Of a stretch of DNA of 64,000 bases, positions 8,591 through 16,021 are shown piece after piece. Source of the stretch: Caulobacteraceae bacterium (lineage in GTDB: Bacteria; Pseudomonadota; Alphaproteobacteria; Caulobacterales; Caulobacteraceae); the NCBI GenBank assembly GCA_025450315.1, contig JANWHQ010000014.1:29172-93171 (forward strand). The letters run 5' to 3'. The notes under the pieces were generated by a model. It was not told the DNA's origin, searched no databases, and was given only the letters and a program-made list of their open reading frames with translations. A program made the position numbers and the translations under genes. How positions within the stretch are numbered: the stretch's first letter is position 1; each line of letters opens with the position of its first letter.

Positions 8591-8628
8591 AGCAGGCGGC
8601 AGCCGCTCTGCGAAGCGGTCCGGCGCCG

Positions 8629-9423
8629 GTGTCCGACCCGGGTCTCATCGCCGAGCACAATTGGCTCCGCTCGGCGAGCGCGCCAAGCCTTCTCGAGACA
8701 CCCAGGAGTGGGTTCCAGGAGGCGCAGCGCCAGTTCTGGCAAGCTGTCTCCGACGATACCGCCAGTAGCGCGGGCGAATTCTTCGGCGAGTTAGCTCACG
8801 AACTCTGGGACGATCTCCCAGGGATCGAACCTGCGCTCGGCTATCTGCCTTTGCTGGGACAGGCCGCCCGGTTCGGCGGAGCGCTGAAGGCGGCGCGGCC
8901 TGAGGCCGAGGCCGCCGCCGAAAATGGGATTTCAATTGGTCGATCCGGCTACCGGTCAATCGAGGAATTCAGCGACGCCGTTCTCGCCAAGTACCAAGCA
9001 CTCTATGATCATCATTACGGCGAGGTGCTTGAGATGGCGAGGAAAGGGATCATCCCCAATACGCCACTCGCGATTGGTGGTCGGCTGGATGGACTCGCCC
9101 GGGACGGCATCAGACAGTTCGTCGAAGACGAAGGCGTTCGAGAAGGGTCGGGTGAGCTGATTCAAATCAACAGACGGTTGCCTGACCCCGATGGATCAGG
9201 GGCATCTCGCTTCCCTGACATCTACATTCCAAAGGCTGGCGTCATCTTTGACGGCTCATTGGCGCCAAAATTCGCCTCATCCCTCCAGATCGCCGACTTT
9301 GGCCGCTTTTCAGGCGGCGCAAAGACGTCCATCGTCCGGCCGTCCAGTCTCCCGCCCAAGGACCTGGGTGGAGGGGGCTCGATCATGGGTTCTTATGGCA
9401 TCGTTCCACGGACGCCGAAATGA
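8629..9423 (+). CDS. C-terminal half of LysM/polymorphic-toxin-like protein
   Basis: Open frame of 264 aa from GTG 8629, but the true coding extends upstream in frame to about 8436 with no stop (…QAILDQDNARLANTARI, GLWVDGAYYPPDRLKQAA), so this is the 3' part of the gene beginning at 7829. Residues ~85-200 are helical. The last ~100 contain IQINRRLPDPDGSGASRFPD, a YIPKAGVIFDGSLAPK stretch and DFGRFSGGAKTSIVRPS, the sort of compact C-terminal domain carried by polymorphic toxins; the PD…D…K spacing hints at a restriction-endonuclease-like nuclease, unproven. The TGA overlaps the next ATG. Confidence 0.6.
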   Translation: MSDPGLIAEHNWLRSASAPSLLETPRSGFQEAQRQFWQAVSDDTASSAGEFFGELAHELWDDLPGIEPALGYLPLLGQAARFGGALKAARPEAEAAAENGISIGRSGYRSIEEFSDAVLAKYQALYDHHYGEVLEMARKGIIPNTPLAIGGRLDGLARDGIRQFVEDEGVREGSGELIQINRRLPDPDGSGASRFPDIYIPKAGVIFDGSLAPKFASSLQIADFGRFSGGAKTSIVRPSSLPPKDLGGGGSIMGSYGIVPRTPK

Positions 9424-9737
9424 CAGCTCCATTTTCCTTTCATGATCTTCACGGCTTCAAGGACTATGTGACGTTCGTTCAAACCTATCTGCCCGACCGG
9501 TTTCATCCTCGGGAGAACTACGGCCCCGAAGATCAGTGGACCTTGGATCTGGCCTTCAAAGGACTCCGCCTCGGCCTGCGCATTGCGGTGGAGGAAAAGG
9601 GCGACAAGCCGGTCTTCGCGGAATGTTCGCGGCTGGTAGATAAGGCCGAGGCCGAGTACCGGGATGACCGATGGCGTGACGGATTCGCCACCTTGGAGGA
9701 GGTTCGCAAGCTGCTCCGAAAGGTTCGGACGTCCTGA
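9420..9737 (+). CDS. Putative immunity protein partner of the toxin-like gene
   Basis: 105 aa, acidic, soluble, mostly helical (FHDLHGFKDYVTFVQTYLP ... LRIAVEEKGDKPVFAECSRLVDKAEAEY ... TLEEVRKLLRKV). Its ATG overlaps the toxin-like gene's stop (ATGA at 9420), giving coupled translation. A small acidic soluble protein immediately downstream of a C-terminal toxin domain is the usual arrangement of toxin-immunity pairs. No family recognised; the immunity role is inferred from position and size only. Confidence 0.5.
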   Translation: MTAPFSFHDLHGFKDYVTFVQTYLPDRFHPRENYGPEDQWTLDLAFKGLRLGLRIAVEEKGDKPVFAECSRLVDKAEAEYRDDRWRDGFATLEEVRKLLRKVRTS

Positions 9738-9739
9738 TG

Positions 9740-11572
9740 TCAGGGCTTGGCCGCCGGCGCCGCGGTGGTCGCAGCCCCTGCCGCCGGCGCGTCCGGACCG
9801 ATGCCCAGCCGCCTGGCGCGGGCGACCACCACCGGGGAGATGTCGTCGGCGGCCTTGAGGTCGGCCTCGCCGTCGGCGGCGCGGCCGGTCTTCAGCTCGG
9901 CGACGCCCCGGCCGTAATGGGCCCAGGCGATCTGGGGCTGGAGCCTCAGCGCCGCGTCGTAGTCGCCGATGGCCTGCTGGTACTGGCCCAGCCGCAGACG
10001 CACCAGGCCGCGGCTGTCGAGGAACTCGGCGGTCGAGGGGCGCAGCTTCAGGGCGCGGTCGCAGTCGGCCAGGGCGATCTGGAGCTCGTGGTTGGCCAGG
10101 GCCCTGGCCCAGCAGCGGCCGTTGAGGGCGAAGGCCAGGCGCTCGTCCTTGGGATTGGCGGCGATCCACTGGTCGTAGTTGTCGACGGCCGGCTGCATCA
10201 GGCCGACGGCCTCGTAGGCCTGGGCGATCTCGAGCCGCAGCTGCGGGTCGATCCTGGCCGCCGCCTCGAAGTCGGCCCGGGCGCCGTCGGGGTCGCGGTC
10301 GGCCAGCTTCAGCCGCCCCCGGCCGAGCAGGGCCAGGGTGAAATCCGGCTTGAGCTTCAGCGCCTGGTCCAGGTCGGAGACGGCCAGCAGCGGCTGGCGG
10401 TTGCCCAGCCGCGCCATGGCGCGGTCGTAGGCGAGCTGGGGATCGGCGGGGGCCAGCGCCATGGCGTGGGTGAAGTCGTCGATCGCCTGGGGATATTCGC
10501 GCCGGGCGCTGGCGGCGGCGCCGCGGCGGGCATAGCCGCTGGCGTCGGTGGGCTGATCCCCTGCGGGGACGGCGGCTCCCGGGGCGGGCGGCGCGGCTGC
10601 GGTAGCCTCGGTGACGGGCGGCGGGGCCGGGGCGCTGTCCAGGCGGAACACCGGGCCGCCGTTGTAGGTGAAGTAGAGCTTGTCCTGGCTGCGGGCGATG
10701 TAGATCCGGTGCGAGAGCATGAAGTCCGCGCCGATCAGCATGTCGACATCGCCCAGGTCGATGGCGCCGATCCTGAGCCGGGTGTGCTCGATCTCCTCGT
10801 CGCCGATCCTGAAGCTGTCGACCGGCGCGATCCAGGTCTCGATCGAGCGCCGGCCGAAGCCGTTGGTGAGCCCCGCCGGGGTCACGCCGGGCCCGTCGTG
10901 ACGGATGCCGGCGCGGCCGGCCGCGCGCAGGGTGAGCACCGAGGTGGAGGCCCCGCTGTCGAACAGCACCTTCATGGTGACCCCGTTCACCTTGGCCGTG
11001 CCGATCACCGGGCCGGTGCGCCCGCGCGCCTCGTCCAGCAGGACCACCGAATAGGGGGCGCCGGGCGCGGCCCAATAGGCCAGGGGCTGGCCCTCGCAGC
11101 CGTGGGGCTGGAACATGCGGACCGCGCCGTTGGCGAGGTCGAGTTCGACATCGGCGACCATCAGGAAGTTGCGCCCGAGGATGCCGTCGATGGTCGGCCC
11201 GAACTCGGTGCCGCCGACCAGGAACTGGGTGTGGTGGAAGGGCGCGCCCAGCAGGGTGAAGTCCGAGACGGTGGCGAGCCCGACGTCGGCTTCGCCGTTG
11301 ACGCCGCTGACCGTGATGCCGGACGGCAGGGCGCCGACCCTCAGGTGGTAGCGGTCCACGCGTGAGCGGCTGATCGAGCTGAAGAAGGCCCCGAGGTCGA
11401 CCAGCAGGCGGGCGTCGACGCCTTCGATCCTGGCGTCGATCACCGGCGACAGGCCCTGCATGGTGACCGGCATGGTGACGACCAGGTCGAGCTTGCAGGC
11501 GGCCGCCGCGGGAAGGGCGGGGACCAGCATCGCGGCCAGCATCGACAGTATCAGCACAAGTCTGGAGCGCAT
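9740..11572 (-). CDS. Secreted retropepsin-like aspartic protease with TPR repeats
   Basis: 610 aa. Signal peptide at residues 1-25 (LVLILSMLAAMLVPALPAAAA). Two retropepsin-like domains follow: the first has LLVDLGAFFSSIS (an Asp-Leu-Gly-Ala site rather than Asp-Ser/Thr-Gly), with GILGRNFL as its second hallmark. The second has the canonical LFDSGASTSVLT, with LIGADFML. After a Pro/Ala linker (~320-345) come about six TPR units (YPQAIDDFTHAMALAP; ALADCDRALKLRPS; QAIGDYDAALRLQP) to the C terminus. Likely periplasmic. It converges on the immunity-like gene with a 2-bp gap and faces away from the phage operon, so it has its own promoter. Confidence 0.75.
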   Translation of the reverse strand: MRSRLVLILSMLAAMLVPALPAAAACKLDLVVTMPVTMQGLSPVIDARIEGVDARLLVDLGAFFSSISRSRVDRYHLRVGALPSGITVSGVNGEADVGLATVSDFTLLGAPFHHTQFLVGGTEFGPTIDGILGRNFLMVADVELDLANGAVRMFQPHGCEGQPLAYWAAPGAPYSVVLLDEARGRTGPVIGTAKVNGVTMKVLFDSGASTSVLTLRAAGRAGIRHDGPGVTPAGLTNGFGRRSIETWIAPVDSFRIGDEEIEHTRLRIGAIDLGDVDMLIGADFMLSHRIYIARSQDKLYFTYNGGPVFRLDSAPAPPPVTEATAAAPPAPGAAVPAGDQPTDASGYARRGAAASARREYPQAIDDFTHAMALAPADPQLAYDRAMARLGNRQPLLAVSDLDQALKLKPDFTLALLGRGRLKLADRDPDGARADFEAAARIDPQLRLEIAQAYEAVGLMQPAVDNYDQWIAANPKDERLAFALNGRCWARALANHELQIALADCDRALKLRPSTAEFLDSRGLVRLRLGQYQQAIGDYDAALRLQPQIAWAHYGRGVAELKTGRAADGEADLKAADDISPVVVARARRLGIGPDAPAAGAATTAAPAAKP

Positions 11573-11688
11573 CCCGGCAGACTAATCCTGGGGCCAAGCT
11601 TGGGGGAAGGCCGTTTTAGCGCCGGCCTAACGACCTCCACGCGACGGCTAGGCTGCCTTTCGACACCGCAGTCGACCAGGAGCCTCCG

Positions 11689-12855
11689 TTGGGCAAGTCC
11701 GCACCCACGCCGCCGCCGGCCCCCGATCCGGCGACCATCATCAACGCCCAGACCGGGGCCAGCGAGCAGACCGCGCAGTTCCAGTCGGGCCTGAACAACG
11801 TCAACTACCAGGGCCCCCAGGGAGACGTGTCCTATTCGATGCAGTCGCCGGGCCGCTGGACCGAGAACGTCCAGCTGAATCCCACCGAGCAGGCGACCTA
11901 CGACACCGTCGACAACGCCAACTATCGGGCGGCCAAGGTGGCGGACAACCAGATCCTCAACGTCGGCAAGGCGCTGGAGAATCCGGCGCCGGCGATCCCG
12001 CAGCTGCAGACCGGCGTCTCGGCCGTCTCGCCCTTCGTGACCTATGGCGGCGCGGGTGCGACCTCGCCGCTGCCGGGCGATCCCTCGAGCGCCCCCGCGG
12101 GCATGCGCTACGACCAGTCCTCGGGGTGGATCCCGACGACGCCCTACGGCGTGGACGCCACCGGCGCCCATCCGGGCCAGATGTACGATCCGAATCAGGG
12201 CTGGGTCGCGGCGACCGGCCAGGCGGCCTATCCCTCGAGCGGGCAGCCGACAAGCGCGGCGTCGCCGCAGAGCGGCGCCCTGGCGCTCTCCGGCGCGGCG
12301 GCGTCGAACCCCGTGGCGGCCACCCAGCTCGCCACCTACCAGAACGCGCGCCAGATGCTGGATCCCCAGTGGCGGCAGGCGTCCGAGCAGCAGCAGGCCC
12401 GGCTGGTCGCCCAGGGGCTGAACCCCGACAGCGCCGCCTACCAGAACGCCCAGACCCTGTTCGGCGACCAGGAGAACGAGGCCTACGACGCGGCCCTCTA
12501 CAACGCGATCACCGCCGGCGACGCCGAGCAACAGGCCCTCTACGGCCAGAACCTGTCGTCGGCCCAGCTCGGCAACCAGGCCGCCCAGCAGACCTTCCAG
12601 AACCAGGCCTACGCCACCCAGCTGCCGATCGACGAGTTCACGGCCCTACTGGGCGACAGCCAGGTGGCCATGCCGCCGTCGTCGCCGGCCCAGAACACGC
12701 CGGTCCAGCCGGCGAACGCGCTCGGCGCCTACCAGCTCCAGCAGAACGCGCTGCAGAGCGACTACCAGGCGCAACTTCAGAACAGCCAGTCCGGGCTGAC
12801 CGGACTGTTCAACCTGGGCGCCGCCGCCCTCAAGACCTTCGGAGTCCCGCTATGA
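11689..12855 (+). CDS. Phage virion/internal protein, Gln/Ala-rich
   Basis: 388 aa from TTG 11689, supported by AGGAG seven bases upstream. Pro-rich start (PTPPPAPDPATIINAQTGASEQTAQ), then long Gln/Asn/Ala-rich helical stretches (QLATYQNARQMLDPQWRQAS, ARLVAQGLNPDSAAYQN), a composition typical of podovirus tail-associated or ejected internal proteins. The N-terminal ASEQTAQFQSGLNNVN pattern recurs in such phage proteins. It restarts the virion operon after the cargo and overlaps the next gene by ATGA. Exact role unknown. Confidence 0.65.
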   Translation: MGKSAPTPPPAPDPATIINAQTGASEQTAQFQSGLNNVNYQGPQGDVSYSMQSPGRWTENVQLNPTEQATYDTVDNANYRAAKVADNQILNVGKALENPAPAIPQLQTGVSAVSPFVTYGGAGATSPLPGDPSSAPAGMRYDQSSGWIPTTPYGVDATGAHPGQMYDPNQGWVAATGQAAYPSSGQPTSAASPQSGALALSGAAASNPVAATQLATYQNARQMLDPQWRQASEQQQARLVAQGLNPDSAAYQNAQTLFGDQENEAYDAALYNAITAGDAEQQALYGQNLSSAQLGNQAAQQTFQNQAYATQLPIDEFTALLGDSQVAMPPSSPAQNTPVQPANALGAYQLQQNALQSDYQAQLQNSQSGLTGLFNLGAAALKTFGVPL

Positions 12856-13193
12856 ACCCGGCCAACCCCCAGGCGCCCCAGCCCCAGGCCCTGCTCTACG
12901 CACCCGCCGAGCCGACGCCGCAGGACTACGCCGACGCCCTGGCCCAGCTGGGCCGGCAAGGCCAGGCGGGCATCCGCACGCCCGGCGCCCTGGCGTCGAA
13001 CCTCGCGGCGGACGCCCTGCTTCAGTACGGCCAGGCCCGGGCGCAGCGGCAGCAGGCGGCGAACGGCGCCTTCGGATCGACGCCGGGCCCGGGTCTCCAG
13101 CCGAACGACTGGCGCGCGCTGCTGCAGCCTGCCCGAGCCAACCTCTACCCCTCGGCCTACGGCGCGCCTGCCGATCCCACGGGTGGCTCATGA
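12852..13193 (+). CDS. Small phage protein, Ala/Gln/Pro-rich
   Basis: 113 aa; ATG 12852 overlaps the preceding TGA and its own TGA overlaps the next ATG. Pro/Gln-rich ends flank an amphipathic helical core (QDYADALAQLGRQG ... LASNLAADALLQYGQARAQRQQA). No membrane segment or known domain. Synteny suggests a virion or internal-core accessory protein. Confidence 0.6.
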   Translation: MNPANPQAPQPQALLYAPAEPTPQDYADALAQLGRQGQAGIRTPGALASNLAADALLQYGQARAQRQQAANGAFGSTPGPGLQPNDWRALLQPARANLYPSAYGAPADPTGGS

Positions 13194-13519
13194 TCGCCTC
13201 GACCGTCGCCAATTGGCTGGCGTTCGGCGGGCTGTCGTTCCTAGTCTGCTCGGCGTCGGTGACCTTCGCCTTCGGGCTCGGCCGCGTGTTCCAGCGCGTG
13301 GGCGACCTGCGCGCGGACGTGGACCAGCTGAAGCAGGGCGAGGCCGAGGAGGGCAGGGCGCGCTCGTCGCTGCGCGAGGCCTTCGCGCGCTTCGAGGCCC
13401 GCATCGAGGCCAAGCTCGAGCACCTGGACGCCCGCGTCGCCGAGCTGACCCAGGCCCTGGCGGGCGGCCGCGGCCGTCGCGTCCCGACCTCCCGCGCCGA
13501 CGGGGAGGGCCGGCCATGA
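13190..13519 (+). CDS. Phage membrane protein with coiled coil, lysis-region
   Basis: 109 aa. One N-terminal transmembrane segment (residues ~5-32, ANWLAFGGLSFLVCSASVTFAF) is followed by a long charged coiled coil (VGDLRADVDQLKQGE ... RFEARIEAKLEHLDARVAEL) and a basic tail. This layout occurs in phage accessory membrane proteins placed before the endolysin; a holin partner or additional spanin-like role is possible. Overlaps both neighbours by four bases. Confidence 0.6.
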   Translation: MIASTVANWLAFGGLSFLVCSASVTFAFGLGRVFQRVGDLRADVDQLKQGEAEEGRARSSLREAFARFEARIEAKLEHLDARVAELTQALAGGRGRRVPTSRADGEGRP

Positions 13520-13992
13520 CCACGCCCTTCCTGGCCCAGGACCTGCGCCGCGACGAGGGCCTGCGCCTGGAGGCCTATCCCGATCCGCTGTCCGGGGCCG
13601 AGCCCTGGACCATCGGCTATGGCCACACCGGCCCGGAGGTCGGGCGCGGGCTGGTCTGGACCCCGGCCCAGGCCGAGACGGCCCTGATCGCCGACATCGC
13701 CCGCGCCTGCGAGCGGCTCGACGCGCATGCGCCCTGGTGGCGCGGACTGGACGACCCTCGCCAGGACGTGCTGGCCAACCTGGTCTTCAACATGGGCTGG
13801 CTCGATGCGGCCGGGACCCACGGCCTGGGGACCTTCCACCAGGCCCTGGCCGCCATCCGGGACGGCCGCTGGCGGGACGCGCACGACGCGCTGCTGGCCA
13901 GCGCCTGGGCGCGGGAGGTGGGCCCCCGGGCCCGCCGCCTGGCGACCCAGCTCCTGCGCGGGGTCCGGGCGCCGGAGGAGGCCGCCGCATGA
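13516..13992 (+). CDS. Phage endolysin, GH24 lysozyme family
   Basis: 158 aa from ATG 13516. The GH24 catalytic triad is visible: Glu14 in RRDEGLRLEAYPD, Asp23 in the same segment and Thr32 in PWTIGYGH. Downstream LANLVFNMGW and the closing WAREVGPRARRLATQLLRG match the family C-terminal helices. No signal-arrest-release segment at the N terminus, so export through a holin is expected. Cleaves the N-acetylmuramic acid-N-acetylglucosamine bond. Coupled by ATGA overlaps to the genes on both sides within the lysis cassette. Confidence 0.9.
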   Translation: MTTPFLAQDLRRDEGLRLEAYPDPLSGAEPWTIGYGHTGPEVGRGLVWTPAQAETALIADIARACERLDAHAPWWRGLDDPRQDVLANLVFNMGWLDAAGTHGLGTFHQALAAIRDGRWRDAHDALLASAWAREVGPRARRLATQLLRGVRAPEEAAA

Positions 13993-14204
13993 CGCCCCAG
14001 GCCCAGGCCCTGCTGGCCGGCCTCGCGCTGGTCATGCTGGGGCTGCTCGCCGGCTGCCTGGTCTTCGTGGCCGTGCCCCAGGCCAACCAGCAGCTGGTGA
14101 CCTTCGCGCTCGGCGCCCTCGCCGGGGCGACGACCATCGGCGGCGCCGGCCACCTCGCCGGCTCGCTCAAACCCGGCGCCCAGCCCCCATCCCCTCGGCC
14201 CTGA
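13989..14204 (+). CDS. Small two-helix membrane protein, holin candidate
   Basis: 71 aa; ATG 13989 overlaps the endolysin stop. Two hydrophobic segments (residues ~8-28, LLAGLALVMLGLLAGCLVFVA, and ~36-58, LVTFALGALAGATTIGGAGHL) and a short Pro-rich tail fit a class II holin topology. Position directly after the endolysin supports this. No family-specific motif, so holin remains an inference. Confidence 0.65.
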   Translation: MTPQAQALLAGLALVMLGLLAGCLVFVAVPQANQQLVTFALGALAGATTIGGAGHLAGSLKPGAQPPSPRP

Positions 14205-14219
14205 CGGAGAGATCCAACC

Positions 14220-14546
14220 ATGTCGTTCCTGTCCCAGTCCCTGAACCAGCTCGAACACGGCCAGATCGCCGAGTGGGCGAGATACTCGATCGGCTACGTC
14301 AAGCGCCGCATCGGCCAGCCCCTGCCGCCCCAGGCCGCCGACGCCGTCGCCGGCGACATCGAGGGATTCAAGGCGGCGGTCGAGGCGGCGGCCAATGCCT
14401 ATCTGGTCGCCAGGCTCGGCCCGCTGGGCGGCGCCCTGGCGGCCAATGTGGCCGACCACGCGGTCCAGGCCGTGGCCACCACGCTGGAAGCGGCCACCCG
14501 CGCGCTCGAAGCGGTCCCCGCCAACGCCCCCGCGCCCCAGGCCTGA
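14220..14546 (+). CDS. Phage lysis-region protein of unknown function
   Basis: 108 aa from ATG 14220, with GGAGAGA upstream (14206-14212). N-terminal amphipathic region (LNQLEHGQIAEWARYSIGYVKRRIG), then alanine-rich weakly hydrophobic helices (FKAAVEAAANAYLVARLGPLGGALAANVADHAV). It lies between the holin candidate and the spanins and could be a second holin or an accessory of the lysis cassette. No known domain. Confidence 0.6.
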   Translation: MSFLSQSLNQLEHGQIAEWARYSIGYVKRRIGQPLPPQAADAVAGDIEGFKAAVEAAANAYLVARLGPLGGALAANVADHAVQAVATTLEAATRALEAVPANAPAPQA

Positions 14547-14550
14547 ACCG

Positions 14551-15027
14551 ATGCCGACCCTGCGGCTGATGCTGGCGCTCGCCCTGACCGGCGGCGGCTT
14601 CCTGGCCGGCTGGCGCGCGCACGGCTGGAAGGACGCCGCCGCCGCCGCCAAGGCCGAGGTCCACGCCATCCATGTGGTCCAGACGCAAGCGGCGGTCGCC
14701 CAGAAGGTCGCCGTCCGCCAGCAGGCGGCGCAGGACCGCGTGCGCGTGGTCACCCGGACGATCACCAAGGAGATCCCCGCCTATGTCACCCTTGAAGCCG
14801 ACGCTGGCTGCGTTGTGCCTGATGGCTTCCGCCGGCTGCACGACGCGGCCGCCGCAGGCGTGCTCCCCGCCGCCGAACCCCCCGGCAAGTCTGCTGACGC
14901 CCCCTCGGGCCTTGCTCTCTCTGCCGTCGCCGACACGGTGAGCCGCAACTACGGCATCTGCCACGAGACCGCCGAGCGGCTGAAGGGCTGGCAGGACTGG
15001 TGGGCCGGCGTGAGCGCCGCGCGCTGA
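14551..15027 (+). CDS. i-spanin, Rz-like
   Basis: 158 aa from ATG 14551, in frame with a longer unsupported upstream extension. N-terminal signal anchor (LRLMLALALTGGGFLAGW), then a helical periplasmic part (AEVHAIHVVQTQAAVAQKVAVRQQ... RVRVVTRTITKEIPAYV) and a C-terminal part with two Cys (DAGCVVPDGFRRL, YGICHETAERLKGWQ) typical of Rz-type prophage proteins. It spans the periplasm with the o-spanin nested inside it to fuse inner and outer membranes at the last lysis step. Confidence 0.8.
   Translation: MPTLRLMLALALTGGGFLAGWRAHGWKDAAAAAKAEVHAIHVVQTQAAVAQKVAVRQQAAQDRVRVVTRTITKEIPAYVTLEADAGCVVPDGFRRLHDAAAAGVLPAAEPPGKSADAPSGLALSAVADTVSRNYGICHETAERLKGWQDWWAGVSAAR
14783..14941 (+). CDS. o-spanin lipoprotein, Rz1-like, nested inside the i-spanin
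   Basis: 52 aa in the +1 frame, entirely inside the i-spanin gene, from ATG 14783. MSPLKPTLAALCLMASAGC is a lipoprotein signal with the acylated Cys in an ASAGC lipobox. The mature part is short and Pro-rich (TTRPPQACSPPPNPPA), the hallmark of Rz1 outer-membrane spanins. An embedded Rz1 in a different frame is the classic lambda-like arrangement. Confidence 0.75.
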   Translation: MSPLKPTLAALCLMASAGCTTRPPQACSPPPNPPASLLTPPRALLSLPSPTR

Positions 15028-15074
15028 CCGCGCCCTGGAGCCGGGCCCGCGCCGCTGCTAAGAGCCGCGCCCAC

Positions 15075-15164
15075 GGACGGGTGGCCGAGTGGTTGAAGGC
15101 AGCGGTCTTGAAAACCGCCGTGCGCGCAAGCGCACCGTGGGTTCGAATCCCACCCCGTCCGCCA
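15075..15164 (+). tRNA. tRNA-Ser (anticodon UGA)
   Basis: All arms can be drawn: acceptor GGACGGG with CCCGTCC, discriminator G and an encoded CCA (15162-15164). D-arm GGCCGAGTGGTTGAAGGC, anticodon stem GCGGT/ACCGC with loop CTTGAAA, so anticodon TGA (15109-15111). Long variable arm GTGCGC-GCAA-GCGCAC typical of serine tRNAs, and T-arm GTGGG-TTCGAAT-CCCAC. It reads UCA (and other UCN by wobble) codons. It lies 47 bp past the last prophage gene. Confidence 0.97.
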
Positions 15165-15189
15165 TATGCTGTTGTTTTTATTGTGGAAA

Positions 15190-15207
15190 TCTTCCGATAT
15201 CGGAAGA
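15190..15207. promoter_or_regulatory. Perfect 18-bp palindrome downstream of tRNA-Ser
   Basis: TCTTCCGATATCGGAAGA reads identically on both strands with no central mismatch. The T-rich run (GTTGTTTTTATTG) lies upstream, so on the + strand it is not a standard intrinsic terminator. It could be a protein-binding site (repressor or recombination) or a tRNA transcript end. A similar core, CCGATATTTCGG, occurs in the hairpin at 16132-16155. Confidence 0.5.
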
Positions 15208-15439
15208 CACCCATCGAACCACCCACCTATAACAGCGAGGTGCCACGCAGGGAGTCGAGCTCGGCCCGGTGCCGTGGCCCCAATCAACACCGGGGCACCA
15301 CGGAACGTTAACGGCCGAATCGTATTGACATTGTCAGCCGCGTGGCCAAGTTCTGCGGTGTTATCCGCTACGCCCGTAGGCGGGCACATATCCGAGGCCC
15401 CCTGGTGCGGAAACGCGCTGGGGGGCGTCGACTTTGAGC

Positions 15440-16021
15440 ATGCCGACAGTCGCCGTGCTTATCGACGGCGGCCATCTCCGAGCCCAAGCCAAAATCGCAA
15501 AGCTCAAGTATGAGCCCGGCCTGATCGAAAAGGCGGCCCTCGCGTGCGTTCACGCTGACGAGCGCCTTCTCCGCATTCTCTACTACGACTGCTCCCAGTA
15601 CGAAGGCCGCGCTAGGCTACCGGTCTCCGGACTCCACCACGAATTCAAGGCCAGCGACCAGTGGCTCAAGGATCTCGCGGCGAAGGACCTGTTCGCCGTA
15701 CGGAGGGGTGTCCTCAAGTTCCGGGGATGGAAGCCAAAGAAAATCCCGCTCGCGAGTAGTCCCCTTACCGACGCGGACTTCGATCCAGACTTCGAGCAGA
15801 AGGGGGTCGACATGCGAATCGGCTTGGACATGGCGAGCTTTTCGGAGCGACGTTCCGTTGATCGCCTCATTCTGGTGACTGGCGATACCGATTGCGTTCC
15901 CGCGATGAAGCATGCGCGGAAGGCGGGGCTTCAGGTTGTTCTCGTGCAATGGCCCAAGGGTCGCGCCATTCCCGAACTCGCCTGGCATGCTGACTACGTC
16001 CGCCACGTCGCGTGGCCCTGA
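15440..16021 (+). CDS. NYN-domain (PIN-like) ribonuclease family protein
   Basis: 193 aa from ATG 15440 (an in-frame TTG at 15434 is possible). The NYN/DUF88 fold is visible: strand 1 with the first acid (AVLIDGGH, residues ~4-11), a central EQKGVDMRIGLDMAS helix with a second Asp, and LVTGDTDCVPAMKHARKAG with the paired Asp of the PIN-like active site. The end VVLVQWPKGRAIPELAWHADYVR is also typical of LabA-like NYN proteins. Probable metal-dependent RNase. It sits between the prophage edge and a mobile-element gene fragment, and its third-position GC is lower than flanking core genes. Confidence 0.85.
   Translation: MPTVAVLIDGGHLRAQAKIAKLKYEPGLIEKAALACVHADERLLRILYYDCSQYEGRARLPVSGLHHEFKASDQWLKDLAAKDLFAVRRGVLKFRGWKPKKIPLASSPLTDADFDPDFEQKGVDMRIGLDMASFSERRSVDRLILVTGDTDCVPAMKHARKAGLQVVLVQWPKGRAIPELAWHADYVRHVAWP

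Noticed and set aside
9393..11597. 734-residue minus-strand open frame, overlapping the protease-TPR gene
   Set aside because: Gly/Arg/Pro/His-rich shadow of the real gene at 9740-11572, which has a signal peptide, domains and repeats.
15075..15164. tRNA-Ser as a standard prophage attachment site
   Set aside because: The phage lies on the 5' side of an intact tRNA, opposite to the usual orientation; no duplicated 3' tRNA fragment was found in the window.
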